Source: a virus
Reading direction: 5' to 3' (one strand)
Virus record (IMG/VR): IMGVR_UViG_3300033149_002948
Span: 1 to 41,803 of that record
Length of the DNA stretch: 41,803 nt
Shown: positions 32,717 to 39,719 of the stretch, piece after piece
Layout of the letters: each line of letters opens with the position of its first letter
Numbering within the stretch: the stretch's first letter is position 1
Translations under genes and position numbers: made by a program
Notes under the pieces: model-generated
Databases searched by the model: none
What the model was told of the DNA's origin: nothing
What the model saw: the letters and a program-made list of their open reading frames with translations, nothing else

Positions 32717-32965
32717 TTAATCCCTCGGCAACCCCGCCGCCTTGCGCACCGCCTCCAGTGCCCACGCCTCGTGCTTCGGGCAGTAGGCCGTATCCGTGGC
32801 GGCGATCACGCCCACAATCCCGCCCTGCTTGCAGAGGACGCAACAGTGGCAGGTCTGGCAGATTGGGTTATCGGGGTCATACTCAAAAGCGCCATCTTCC
32901 TGCCGGGCAATCGCACGGGCCACGGCTGCCATGCCGTCTCCCGCGAAAACAAGGCTTTCAATCAT
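32717..32965 (-). CDS. Cys-rich protein, possible zinc binding
   Basis: 82 aa from ATG 32965 (AGGAGG SD). A Cys/His cluster CQTCHCCVLC and CPKH suggests two zinc-binding sites. It overlaps a 54-aa coiled-coil gene by 8 bases. Function unknown. Confidence 0.65.
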   Translation of the reverse strand: MIESLVFAGDGMAAVARAIARQEDGAFEYDPDNPICQTCHCCVLCKQGGIVGVIAATDTAYCPKHEAWALEAVRKAAGLPRD

Positions 32966-33122
32966 CGGCGTCCTCCTGGTTGGGTTGCCCCGCCAGCTTG
33001 CGCAGGCGTCGCACTTCGGCGCGAAGGCGGGCGATCTCGGTCTGCTGCGTTTTGAATCTCTCTTCGAGGCCACGGTAAGCAGCTCGCGCGGCCTCGAGCT
33101 GGACACTCGGGTTTGCGCTCAC
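32958..33122 (-). CDS. 54-aa coiled-coil protein
   Basis: GTG start at 33122, SD AGGAGA. 54 aa: 'EERFKTQQTEIARLRAEVRRL' forms a short coiled coil with an acidic C-terminus. It sits between the Rep protein and the Cys-rich gene and could be a replication accessory factor. Below usual ORF length but with good SD and overlap. Confidence 0.6.
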   Translation of the reverse strand: MSANPSVQLEAARAAYRGLEERFKTQQTEIARLRAEVRRLRKLAGQPNQEDADD

Positions 33123-33149
33123 GTTGTGTTCTCCTGTGCACTGCCCCCC

Positions 33150-33977
33150 TCAGTGTCGAATGTACTGGGCGTACTCCCCCTCGGTGTAACGCTGGGGGTC
33201 CGCCACCAGTTCTTCTTCGTGCATTTGCTCCAGCAACTCGTCCGGCAACTCATAGTCGCTCTGGATGGCTCGAATCAGCCATCCGGCGCCGTTGGCCCGC
33301 CCGTAACGCCTGGCCCACTCGTAGTGCTGTATCTGGCGAGTCACGCACTCCTCGCCGAACTCCTGGAGCAACGACCTGGCTACCCGCTCTGGAATCTTAA
33401 CGTCCACCAACCGAACTACAAGCTCGTCCTTAAAGTTCGGTTTTCGAACTCCAAGATTATCCTTTTGTTGTTGTTCTATTTCTCTTGGAGACACAACAAC
33501 AACAGTATTATCTTTGGGTTCGATTTCCGAACTTTCGGTAACCGAACTATAAGAATCTTGAAGTTCGATTTCCGAACTATAAGAATCCTCCTCAAACAGC
33601 GCGGGCTGGCTAGGCCCTTTACCAAACCAGGCGTAGCCCCTGATTTGGTATCGCGATGTCCGGCGGCGACGGCGGTGTTTCTCGATCAACCCGAGGTTTC
33701 CCAGGTCTGTGATCGCGTTGCATACGGCCTCGCGCTCATAGCCTGTCTCCTCGCATATAGTGTCAATCGAGGGCTCCGCGTAGCCACCAGAGTCCATGTG
33801 CAGGGCCAGACAGATAAAAACAGACAGCTTGCTACCTTTCAACTCCCGCAGCGCGCGCTGGCGGAAAGCTACCTTAAATTTGATGTACACCTCAGTCCAG
33901 GGCAGGGGGGAGGCGCCTAAGCGATAGTCTATTCCGCTTTCCTGGACGATTGCGATTCCATCATCGTTGTCTACCAT
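33150..33977 (-). CDS. Replication initiator-like protein with intragenic iterons
   Basis: 275 aa, SD GGGAGG. The N-terminal half is winged-helix (GSKLSVFICLALHMDSGGYAEPSIDTICEETGYEREAV) as in plasmid and phage Rep proteins. The middle (about 130-185) is a low-complexity linker (SYSSEIELQDSYSSVTESSE) and the C-terminal part is helical. The DNA coding for the linker carries dyad iterons, like lambda O. It probably binds these as replication initiator. Not a helicase or polymerase. Confidence 0.75.
   Translation of the reverse strand: MVDNDDGIAIVQESGIDYRLGASPLPWTEVYIKFKVAFRQRALRELKGSKLSVFICLALHMDSGGYAEPSIDTICEETGYEREAVCNAITDLGNLGLIEKHRRRRRTSRYQIRGYAWFGKGPSQPALFEEDSYSSEIELQDSYSSVTESSEIEPKDNTVVVVSPREIEQQQKDNLGVRKPNFKDELVVRLVDVKIPERVARSLLQEFGEECVTRQIQHYEWARRYGRANGAGWLIRAIQSDYELPDELLEQMHEEELVADPQRYTEGEYAQYIRH
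33435..33587. repeat. Origin-like iterons inside the Rep gene
   Basis: Dyad sites GTTCGGTTTTCGAAC (33435-33449), GTTCGATTTCCGAAC (33518-33532) and again GTTCGATTTCCGAAC (33563-33577), plus a 16-bp direct repeat CCGAACTATAAGAATC (33542-33557 and 33572-33587). An AT-rich stretch with a GTTGTTGTT/AACAACAAC inverted repeat lies between (about 33463-33502). This is the layout of a lambda-type ori in the initiator gene. Confidence 0.75.
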
Positions 33978-34371
33978 GCTGCCTCCCTCTTATCACCCAC
34001 GCCCGAATCTGGATTGTCTCCCCATCTGGGCTCAGTCGCCGAAATGTGCGCTCCGGTATGTCCAGCACTACCGGCTCGCCGTTCGGATCGGGCACATAGT
34101 ACCCCCGATCCGCCGACCAAGCGAACGTTCCGGCCTTGCTCAGGTAGCCCGAATCGTTCACCCTGAGCACTGCTCGCCGTCCGTTGCTGGCCACCACCAA
34201 CAGCCACTTGCCACATAGCTCATCCCACCGCTCATCGTCCACCGCGCAGGCCGGGGCGTTCGCTCTGTACGGCTCCTCGGAGCGGGTCAGTCGCTCGTCG
34301 TGAGCACTGGCATCATAGTGGGTGGCCAGGCCCTCCATCGCCACGGCCAGGATCAGCAACACGCGGATCAC
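33961..34371 (-). CDS. Secreted RlpA-like double-psi beta-barrel protein
   Basis: 136 aa with GTG start at 34371 forming GTGA overlap with the upstream stop. A short signal peptide (IRVLLILAVAMEGLA) is followed by 'THYDAS', 'CAVDDERWDELCGKWLLVVA', 'RVNDSG' and 'VLDIPERTFRRLS', the order of RlpA-like DPBB domains. RlpA-type proteins bind or cut peptidoglycan. It is the only wall-active candidate found. Catalysis is not proven; the gene lies in the replication block, not in the late lysis region. Confidence 0.65.
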   Translation of the reverse strand: MIRVLLILAVAMEGLATHYDASAHDERLTRSEEPYRANAPACAVDDERWDELCGKWLLVVASNGRRAVLRVNDSGYLSKAGTFAWSADRGYYVPDPNGEPVVLDIPERTFRRLSPDGETIQIRAWVIRGRQHGRQR

Positions 34372-34604
34372 GTTGGCACACCCACGACCCCCCGCCGAAT
34401 CGCCGCCACTGCATCCGCCTGTGCCCGTACCCGCGCCGCACACGCTTCGTGATCTCGGCAGCGAAAAAGCTGCCGGTGGAACGGCTCACCCAGGACGCGG
34501 ACGGTGATCACCTCGCCCCGCTCAAAGTCGGTGGCCGGCCCCTCGCGCCCGCAGATATAGCAGTGAAACACGGCATTGCTCAGATCACGAAAGCTCATTA
34601 TCAT
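34368..34604 (-). CDS. Cys-containing small protein, 78 aa
   Basis: 78 aa from ATG 34604 (an ATG at 34598 has a better SD spacing to GGAAG). 'FHCYICGREGPATDF' and 'FRCRDHEACAARV' make a CxxC...CxxxxxC zinc-binding pattern. Overlaps the upstream and downstream genes, so it is part of the operon. Function unknown. Confidence 0.6.
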   Translation of the reverse strand: MIMSFRDLSNAVFHCYICGREGPATDFERGEVITVRVLGEPFHRQLFRCRDHEACAARVRAQADAVAAIRRGVVGVPT

Positions 34605-34776
34605 GCTCTTCCATCCAGCGCTCAATCAGCTCCAGGCGCTGGTCTTCGTCACCGGCGACGTTCATCCAGGACGGTCTACCCGCCACCCTGTGCAGCCGGG
34701 GCGACATCCTGCTGGCTGATTTCCGACCAGCCAGGAAGCCTATCGCCAGCCCCAACACGAACGCTGCGACGGTCAT
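34585..34776 (-). CDS. Small membrane protein, 63 aa
   Basis: 63 aa: one N-terminal helix (MTVAAFVLGLAIGFLAG), then a basic and acidic tail. ATGA overlap with the upstream gene. Small inner-membrane protein of unknown role. Confidence 0.65.
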   Translation of the reverse strand: MTVAAFVLGLAIGFLAGRKSASRMSPRLHRVAGRPSWMNVAGDEDQRLELIERWMEEHDNELS

Positions 34777-35078
34777 TGCTCCGCGCCCCCGCGCCCAAGC
34801 AATTCATCCAGCACCGGCCGGCCGTGGTGGTCGGCCACATACTGGGCCAGGCGGACGGCGGTTGTCCGCAGGCCGAACCACGAGAGCTGCTGTAAATGCG
34901 AGACCACATCGCTAATGTCAATGTGGTAAGTGACGTAGCCCTCAGCGGTGGCTACTGTAGTGTAGTAGGTTTGATCCACATGATACGCCTCTTTCATCCA
35001 TCGGGGCGCGGGGAAGGTCTTTTTGTTTAGCCGCGTGGCAAGAGTATGTAATTGTGCCCCGCGCCCCAATTTCCCCAC
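34773..35078 (-). CDS. Hypothetical protein, first of replication operon
   Basis: 101 aa if the GTG at 35078 is used; the first ATG in frame is at 34997 (74 aa) and neither has a perfect SD. 'YHVDQTYYTTVATAEGYVTYHIDISDVVSHLQQL' is alpha/beta. Followed by ATGA-coupled genes. Function unknown; the start is uncertain. Confidence 0.55.
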   Translation of the reverse strand: MGKLGRGAQLHTLATRLNKKTFPAPRWMKEAYHVDQTYYTTVATAEGYVTYHIDISDVVSHLQQLSWFGLRTTAVRLAQYVADHHGRPVLDELLGRGGAEQ

Positions 35079-35156
35079 CCGTCCCTTGCTTCAGCGGGGC
35101 GTTGACCTCGCCCCTTTTCATACACCTGGACGTTGGGACGGGAAGTGGGCTTTTAA

Positions 35157-35180
35157 GAGGGGCGGCGGGGCGCGCCCCTC
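35157..35180 (-). terminator. GC hairpin downstream of tRNA gene
   Basis: Arms GAGGGGCG (35157-35164) and CGCCCCTC (35173-35180) form a stem; on the minus strand it is followed by TTAAAAG. Probable end or processing signal of the tRNA transcript. Confidence 0.5.
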
Positions 35181-35345
35181 TTGTCCCTACAGCTTGTCGT
35201 GTTTACCCAGGAAGGATATTCAATTGTGTTGCCCCGACTGCTGGTCTTCCCCACGTCTTGCCAGCTTGCATAGCGCCCTGCTTTTATCGCCCGATTGTCT
35301 GGGACGAACCGCTCTCCTATTGCTATGCGCCCTTCGGCCGCCTTG

Positions 35346-35418
35346 TGGACGCGGCAGGGTTTGAACCTGCGTCACAGCCGTGCAAGGACTGTATTTTCCC
35401 CACTTAAACTACGCGCCC
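35346..35418 (-). tRNA. tRNA-Ala(TGC)
   Basis: 73-nt cloverleaf on the minus strand: acceptor GGGCGCG/CGCGTCC with the G3-U70 pair that marks alanine tRNAs, a 4-bp D stem, anticodon arm CAGTC-CTTGCAC-GGCTG giving TGC, and T arm GCAGG-TTCAAAC-CCTGC. CCA is not encoded. The flanks 35181-35345 and 35419-35546 hold short hairpins (for example GTAGGCA/TGCCTAC at 35461-35511) but no convincing gene. Confidence 0.93.
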
Positions 35419-35546
35419 ATCTCTCCGCCCCGCCGTCCTGCCAGCGGATAGAGCCTGCGGGTAGGCAATTCGGCATGGGTTTCAACTATGCCCGCTTATC
35501 GCCATGCCTACAATCTGGCACGCCCTCCTGCATCATACGCCGAGAC

Positions 35547-35717
35547 TCAGCGGCACGAACGGGGCAGATTATTGTTAAGTTGCTCGGGCCAGGAGCGGGA
35601 GACTCCTGCCCCAAGCTTAGAGTGAGTCACGGAGCGCATCCGGCGCTCCCCGCTGGACTGGTGCTCCCCGTTTGAGCTACCACGGTGGCCTCCGTGGGGC
35701 AGGTCGTGCCGGCTCAT
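35547..35717 (-). CDS. Small hypothetical ORF, 56 aa
   Basis: 56 aa from ATG 35717 with GGAGG nine bases upstream. Arg/Ser/His-rich, low complexity, no domain. Coding status is uncertain because the same DNA has many hairpins; a non-coding role is possible. Confidence 0.3.
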   Translation of the reverse strand: MSRHDLPHGGHRGSSNGEHQSSGERRMRSVTHSKLGAGVSRSWPEQLNNNLPRSCR

Positions 35718-35757
35718 CCTGCCATACCTCCAGCCCAGCGGGCAGAGTCGGATTCGT

Positions 35758-35904
35758 TCACGCCCTCCGGTTTCGTTTCCTGGACGCCCTGGCCATCTTG
35801 CGCCGAACTCGCCGTTTCTTGCGCCAATTCCGGGGCTTGCGCCGACCTCCGGCGTGCTTGCTTCTCCTGTGGAAAAGGTGTTCAACAATGTTCGTTATAT
35901 TCAC
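35758..35904 (-). CDS. Highly basic small protein, 48 aa
   Basis: 48 aa from GTG 35904 with GGAGG seven bases upstream. Extremely Arg/Lys-rich after residue 12 (NWRKKRRVRRKMARASRKR). It could be a nucleic-acid-binding protein or peptide. A longer GTG start at 35955 lies in the inverted repeat. Function unknown. Confidence 0.5.
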   Translation of the reverse strand: MNITNIVEHLFHRRSKHAGGRRKPRNWRKKRRVRRKMARASRKRNRRA

Positions 35905-35948
35905 GTCCTTGCCTCCGTTGTGCGGGGTGGGGGCTTCCGCTTGAATGA

Positions 35949-35972
35949 TTCGCACAAGCTTTGTTGTGCGAA
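35949..35972. repeat. Inverted repeat TTCGCACAA
   Basis: Arms TTCGCACAA (35949-35957) and TTGTGCGAA (35964-35972) with a 6-bp spacer, upstream of the basic 48-aa gene. It could be an operator or a hairpin. Confidence 0.6.
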
Positions 35973-35974
35973 CC

Positions 35975-36046
35975 CTACTCCATTCCCTCCGACCGCACCC
36001 CCACCACTCGCCCGTGCCTCACCCTCTCGATCCTGTAGCCGGTCAT
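35975..36046 (-). CDS. Tiny ORF, 23 aa
   Basis: A 23-aa frame MTGYRIERVRHGRVVGVRSE plus three residues; AGAG lies nine bases upstream. Its beta-hairpin-like sequence looks plausible but the length makes the call weak. Confidence 0.25.
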   Translation of the reverse strand: MTGYRIERVRHGRVVGVRSEGME

Positions 36047-36082
36047 CGCCGGAAACTCTCTTTTGTGCACCAGGCCCAGGGA

Positions 36083-36325
36083 TCAATCGCGCTCATCTTC
36101 TAGCAATTCCTCCGAAAGCTCCCCATACTTTGCCAGCCGCAGTGTGTTAGCGATTTCTGTCAACCGCCGCTGGATTTCGGCCACGGCAACCACCGCTTCC
36201 TCGCGGCGGTTCTGCCGGATCAGTGCCTTAGCTGCTGAGCACAGATCCCGGCTCTCACGGGCGACGGCGAGACAATACAGCCGCGCTGTCTCAGCGTTGC
36301 GTGGCCACCTCTGCGGTCGTGTCAT
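36083..36325 (-). CDS. Helical hypothetical protein, 80 aa
   Basis: 80 aa, SD GGGGGGAG. Almost fully helical, Arg/Glu/Ala-rich (AKALIRQNRREEAVVAVAEIQRR). No motif. Co-transcribed with the upstream membrane protein, overlapping it by 35 bases. Function unknown. Confidence 0.65.
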   Translation of the reverse strand: MTRPQRWPRNAETARLYCLAVARESRDLCSAAKALIRQNRREEAVVAVAEIQRRLTEIANTLRLAKYGELSEELLEDERD

Positions 36326-36623
36326 CGTCTCCCCCCAGAGACTCCAGATAGTCGGCCAGGCGACGGCGGGCCAGCGCCACGTTAATCAGGCTGCGCACCA
36401 CAATGGGTGTACCGGCGACACAGAACGCGCCGCAAATCCGTAACCAGTCTCCCTCCGCAAACAGGGCACGCAGGCCAATGAGCACGTAGCCCACCCCAAC
36501 GACGACCATCAGCCACGTCAGGTCATCGTACACGTCCTGGAACTCCCGCCGTGCATATTCCAGGCCCAGAGCGTAAAAGATTGAAGCTACAAACAGCGCG
36601 ATGTAGACCGTGGTTGTGCTCAT
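36291..36623 (-). CDS. Membrane protein, 110 aa
   Basis: 110 aa from ATG 36623 (SD AGGGGAC). About three membrane helices with short loops (IALFVASIFYALGLEYA; LMVVVGVGYVLIGLRAL; ICGAFCVAGTPIVVRSL). First gene of a short minus-strand unit next to the integrase region; lysogenic conversion or exclusion is possible. Confidence 0.65.
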   Translation of the reverse strand: MSTTTVYIALFVASIFYALGLEYARREFQDVYDDLTWLMVVVGVGYVLIGLRALFAEGDWLRICGAFCVAGTPIVVRSLINVALARRRLADYLESLGGDDDTTAEVATQR

Positions 36624-36699
36624 GGCGTCCCCTATAAAATCCCGTGAAAGACCCTGCCCCATCCCCTACCAGACAAATCTCGAAAAGCATGGTATTCTA

Positions 36700-36897
36700 T
36701 TGTGGTTGTTAAATCCCCAGTCGCCTCCCCGCTTAGGTGGGGAATCCCCGCAAGCGGGGAGCGGCTGGGGTCCATCACAGTGAGTCCTCTCTGTGCAAAC
36801 CGCACAGAGGATGGATCACAGCCTTGACCTCTGGGGGGGGTGAGGCAATTTATGACAGGCGCTCGGCTTGCGCAACAGGTCGGGCGCTTTTCTTTTT
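36700..36897 (+). ncRNA. Candidate structured RNA with terminator upstream of integrase
   Basis: No ORF with support. A 19-bp stem with one bulge (36715-36734 with 36752-36770) encloses a second small hairpin; a further stem CTCTGTGC/GCACAGAG (36789-36796, 36802-36809) is closed by TCCATC/GATGGA (36771-36776, 36810-36815). It ends with stem 36859-36867/36879-36887 followed by TTTTCTTTTT (36888-36897). A weak promoter CAGACA-N17-TATTCT lies upstream. Either a stand-alone RNA or an attenuator leader for the integrase. Confidence 0.5.
36859..36897 (+). terminator. Intrinsic terminator before integrase
   Basis: Stem GCGCTCGGC/GTCGGGCGC (36859-36867, 36879-36887, two G-U pairs), loop of 11, then TTTTCTTTTT (36888-36897). 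Confidence 0.85.
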
Positions 36898-36953
36898 ATG
36901 GTACACTGATTGCACTTAACCGCTTTGCTATTTGACGAAAGGAAGGTGTAAAC

Positions 36954-37847
36954 ATGGAACTGCAAGACGCGCTTCGGCAATTCATCCTGGACAAGAGGGC
37001 GGCCAATCTCAGCCCCGATACCATTGGCTGGTATCGGCGGATGCTGTCCCGGCTACTCCGGTTCCTGGCCGAGCAGGGCGTCTCCGAGGTCTCGGAGGTG
37101 GCCATCACCCACCTCCGGGCCTTCGTTGTGAGCCTGCAAACGGCCGGCCTCGGCCCCCACAGCGTCCACACCTACGCGGGCGCCCTGCGCATCTTCTTCA
37201 ACTGGCTGGTAGCTGAGGAGGTGATCGGAAGTAGTCCTGCCGCGCGGCTCAAATCCCCTCACCTGCCGGATTGCCCGCCCAAAGCCATTACCCCGGACGA
37301 TCTGCGGCGGCTACTGGAGACTGCCAAGCCGGACGCCCGTGATTACGCCATTGTCTGCTTTCTGGCGGACACGGCGTGCCGCGTCGGTGGCCTGGTGCGC
37401 CTGCGCCTCACCGACCTGGACTTGGGGAACGGTCGTGCCCTGGTGCGTGAAAAGGGGCACGGTGGCGGGAAAGTCCGCACCGTGTATTTCAACGGCCGCA
37501 CCCGCGCTGCGCTAACGAGGTGGCTGAAAGTGCGACCGGGGAGCGACGACGACGCCGTCTTTCTCAGCAAGAAGAGCGGTAGGGCTTTGACTACCAGGGG
37601 TGTGTGGCAGGCACTCAAGCGCCTGGCGAAACGGGCCGGGGTTAAGGGCCGTTTCAATCCTCACGCCTTCCGCCACGGGTGGGCGCGGGAGGCGCTGAGG
37701 AACGGGGCAAGCCTGGCCGATGTATCACAGGTGCTCGGCCATAGCAGCATCGCGGTCACGGCCCGCTTTTACACCCGCTGGGCTGATCGGGAGTTACAGA
37801 AACGCCACGGCCAGTTCTCGCCGTTGGCGGATCCCGATAGCGATTGA
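36954..37847 (+). CDS. int: Tyrosine recombinase / integrase
   Basis: 297 aa, SD GGAAGG. N-terminal SAM-like core-binding domain (about 1-100), then the catalytic domain with R143 (ACRVGGL), K167, H237-x-x-R240 (HAFR), H263 (LGHSS) and Y273 (ARFYTRW). XerC/D-like size. It would integrate the phage or resolve dimers of the plasmid form. No attP core could be identified. It lies next to the XRE repressor, in a lysogeny module. Confidence 0.92.
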   Translation: MELQDALRQFILDKRAANLSPDTIGWYRRMLSRLLRFLAEQGVSEVSEVAITHLRAFVVSLQTAGLGPHSVHTYAGALRIFFNWLVAEEVIGSSPAARLKSPHLPDCPPKAITPDDLRRLLETAKPDARDYAIVCFLADTACRVGGLVRLRLTDLDLGNGRALVREKGHGGGKVRTVYFNGRTRAALTRWLKVRPGSDDDAVFLSKKSGRALTTRGVWQALKRLAKRAGVKGRFNPHAFRHGWAREALRNGASLADVSQVLGHSSIAVTARFYTRWADRELQKRHGQFSPLADPDSD

Positions 37848-37931
37848 GAACATGGCTTTCACCCACGTAATCATGCCCATGCACATCCGCACCGATTGAC
37901 CTATAGGTTGGAAATGTGCTCTACTAAATAA

Positions 37932-37971
37932 GGTGGGTCTCCGCTTCTCACCGAGAAGCGGTGTCCATAGC
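37932..37971 (+). other. Hairpin downstream of integrase
   Basis: CCGCTTCTC-ACC-GAGAAGCGG gives a 9-bp stem within this stretch, which then runs into CTCTTTTCCC. Possible first terminator of the integrase transcript. Confidence 0.5.
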
Positions 37972-38025
37972 TCTTTTCCCGCTCATCACTTGGCAGGTGG
38001 GGGAGCGGGGGAGGGGCAGAAGGAA

Positions 38026-38064
38026 CAAGCGCCTAGTCCCTGTACACACAGGGCTGGGCGCTTG
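38026..38064. terminator. Bidirectional terminator between int and repressor genes
   Basis: Long stem (CAAGCGCC and CCCTGT against ACAGGG and GGCGCTTG, loop ACAC) followed by GTATTTTCT on the plus strand; it separates the converging integrase and repressor genes. Confidence 0.8.
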
Positions 38065-38071
38065 GTATTTT

Positions 38072-38308
38072 CTAGTTAGGTCGGTGGGGCCGCTCGTAGG
38101 TAGGATCGTATTTGAAAAGCTCTTCCACGCCTACCTCAAGCGTTTTGCACAGCTTGTCGAGCGTCTCGAAGGCGATACTCCCTGTCCGGTCATGATAGAT
38201 CTCGTAGACAGTGGGATAAGAAAGACCCGAACGCCTTGCAAGCTCTGCAATACTCATTCGCTCGCGCCCCATAACCTCGGAGACACGGTTCACAATCCCC
38301 AATGGCAT
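38072..38308 (-). CDS. XRE-family repressor
   Basis: 78 aa, SD GGAGGGG. HTH pattern 'MSIAELARRSGLSYPTVYEIYHDRTGSIAFETLDKLCKTLEV' is the Cro/cI-type XRE fold, with a short C-terminal tail and no protease domain. Its promoter faces the promoter of the early plus-strand operon, so it likely is the lysogeny switch regulator. It might also be Cro-like. Start chosen for SD. Confidence 0.85.
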   Translation of the reverse strand: MPLGIVNRVSEVMGRERMSIAELARRSGLSYPTVYEIYHDRTGSIAFETLDKLCKTLEVGVEELFKYDPTYERPHRPN

Positions 38309-38360
38309 GGCCCCTCCTTTCTTTGGATTATGTGATTAGTGCCCTTTTCCTGCGCCTTTT

Positions 38361-38389
38361 ATTATACACTATCTGTACCTGCTTGTCAA
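38361..38389 (-). promoter_or_regulatory. Repressor promoter
   Basis: Minus strand TTGACA (complement 38384-38389), 17-bp spacer, TATAAT (complement 38361-38366). Consensus-grade. The 6-mer ATCTGT occurs here and in the opposite promoter's spacer; possible operator half-site. Confidence 0.9.
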
Positions 38390-38420
38390 TAGCTACAACC
38401 TTAAAATTTTCATCTAGGCC

Positions 38421-38449
38421 TTGACAAACTCATTGATCTGTGGTATCAT
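38421..38449 (+). promoter_or_regulatory. Early promoter
   Basis: TTGACA (38421-38426), 17 bp, TATCAT (38444-38449). It drives the early plus-strand genes and is opposed to the repressor promoter, with 31 bp between -35 boxes. Confidence 0.88.
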
Positions 38450-38505
38450 TAAGGTGTGGGATAGAGAGTATAGCCCGTAGCATGAAAACGAAAGGAGCAC
38501 CCCCA

Positions 38506-38763
38506 ATGACCGACAAAAGCAAAAACATCGTCCGCATCGCCACTACCCCCAGTCACGATTCCGAGCGCCTGGTTGTCCGCGAGCACAGCGACGGGCACGC
38601 CCTGGTCACATTCTGGACGCCGATAGTCGTGGACTTCGCCAGCTTCGATGCCGCGCTGGAGTGGGCGCGAGACCACATTGAGGCGCGGGGCTATCCCGAC
38701 ATGGAGATAACCGTCCGCGAACACGAATACATTTCATATTGCGCACGTGCGGATGGCAGGTGA
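38506..38763 (+). CDS. Hypothetical early protein, 85 aa
   Basis: 85 aa from ATG 38506 with AGGAG nine bases upstream. 'VRIATTPSHDSERLVVREHSDG', then a helix 'FDAALEWARDHIEAR' and 'YPDMEITVREH'. Small alpha/beta protein, first of the early operon. Function unknown. Confidence 0.7.
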   Translation: MTDKSKNIVRIATTPSHDSERLVVREHSDGHALVTFWTPIVVDFASFDAALEWARDHIEARGYPDMEITVREHEYISYCARADGR

Positions 38764-38814
38764 GCAATCATGGCACACGCTAAGGCAATGCTCGAGACAA
38801 GGAGCTAGTTAGCT

Positions 38815-39159
38815 ATGACCCCCATCACCCTACCCACAGCGCAAGGACACATCACCATCCGCTCAGGCCGCAAGGTCGAGCTCCCCAGCGGTCGCACCAT
38901 GACCCTCAAGCGCTTTCGATCCAGCGTCTATTTCGTGGTGCGCTGGCCCGACAGCCCTGGCGCTCAGCAGGCCCTGGCCGAACTCGGCCTTGCCCTGGCC
39001 GATGTACAGGCCCTGGCCAGCGCCACCGATGAGGACGTGGTGCTCCGTCAGGTGTTGGCCCCAGCGCGTGAGCGGGTACGCTGTGCCCGCTGCGGGCGGG
39101 TGCTGTGGGATGCAAAGAGCATCCGGTTGGGGATGGGGCCGGAGTGCCGGAAGAAGTAG
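38815..39159 (+). CDS. DUF6011-type zinc-ribbon protein
   Basis: 114 aa. C-terminus 'CARCGRVLWDAKSIRLGMGPEC' is the DUF6011 pattern (CxxC ... GxGPxC), a zinc-binding tail frequent in phages and mobile elements. The N-terminal beta region (HITIRSGRKVELPSGRTM) is a small domain. SD AAGGAG lies about 11 bases before the ATG. Role unknown. Confidence 0.8.
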   Translation: MTPITLPTAQGHITIRSGRKVELPSGRTMTLKRFRSSVYFVVRWPDSPGAQQALAELGLALADVQALASATDEDVVLRQVLAPARERVRCARCGRVLWDAKSIRLGMGPECRKK

Positions 39160-39178
39160 GGGCGAAAGGACTATCACG

Positions 39179-39430
39179 ATGGATCGAAAGAATATCTCAC
39201 GCTGTCGCCGGTCGGTGTACCACGAACCCACCGATGCGCGGGTCACACTGTGCAACGGCGCACCGGAGGAGGCTGTGTGTTGCGGCGGCTCCTGGCAACC
39301 GTGGCGGATCAAGGCGCTGGGGCGGGACTACCCCGCGCCGGCCGGTTGGCGGTGGCAGGGGGCGGGCAGCATCGCCTACCTGGTACGGGACGCTACTTTT
39401 AGGAGGGAGCGATGTTCAACTCAACGCTAG
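39179..39430 (+). CDS. Hypothetical protein, 83 aa
   Basis: 83 aa from ATG 39179, AAAGGA nine bases upstream. Cys- and Trp-containing (CCGGSWQPWRIKALGRDYP), N-terminal basic (MDRKNISRCRRS). It overlaps the next gene by 19 bases. Function unknown. Confidence 0.65.
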   Translation: MDRKNISRCRRSVYHEPTDARVTLCNGAPEEAVCCGGSWQPWRIKALGRDYPAPAGWRWQGAGSIAYLVRDATFRRERCSTQR

Positions 39431-39696
39431 TCCGGGATTACGTCTGCGCTCGCCCCGGCTGCCACGCGCCCCTGATCGAGGTCTGGGATCAGGAAAGGCA
39501 ACGGCACGTGGTGGTCTGCTCGGCCAACCGCGAACATCGCGGGTTTTGGCTCAAGACCACGCTGGCCTATCGAGAGGCCAGCGAGCGGGCCGAATACAAT
39601 CTACTGGCCGAGGCGTTTCCGGTGCTGGCCAGGGCCGAACACCCTCCGCTCCAGGAGTCGGCCAGGAAGAGCATCGCTGATTTGTTTGGAGATTGA
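39412..39696 (+). CDS. Small zinc-binding-like protein, 94 aa
   Basis: 94 aa with SD GGAGG upstream of ATG 39412. 'VCARPGCHAPLIEVWDQERQRHVVVCSANREH' suggests a C-x4-C ... C-x6-H site. Then a helical C-terminus. Precedes the gp3-like gene. Role unknown. Confidence 0.7.
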   Translation: MFNSTLVRDYVCARPGCHAPLIEVWDQERQRHVVVCSANREHRGFWLKTTLAYREASERAEYNLLAEAFPVLARAEHPPLQESARKSIADLFGD

Positions 39697-39719
39697 CTAA
39701 TCGAGGAAAGGAGATTACA

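Noticed and set aside
35268-35330. tRNA-like fold with GCATAGC/GCTATGC 7-bp arms
   Set aside because: Total length about 60 nt and no D or T arm.
35640-35715. Second tRNA on the minus strand (D-arm-like GTAGCTC...GAGC)
   Set aside because: No pairing anticodon arm, no T-loop signature and no closing acceptor stem.
36737-36919. 60-aa plus-strand frame before integrase
   Set aside because: Lies in hairpins and crosses the terminator; no SD.
36954-37847. Insertion sequence transposase
   Set aside because: Catalytic residues are those of a tyrosine recombinase and no terminal inverted repeats were seen.
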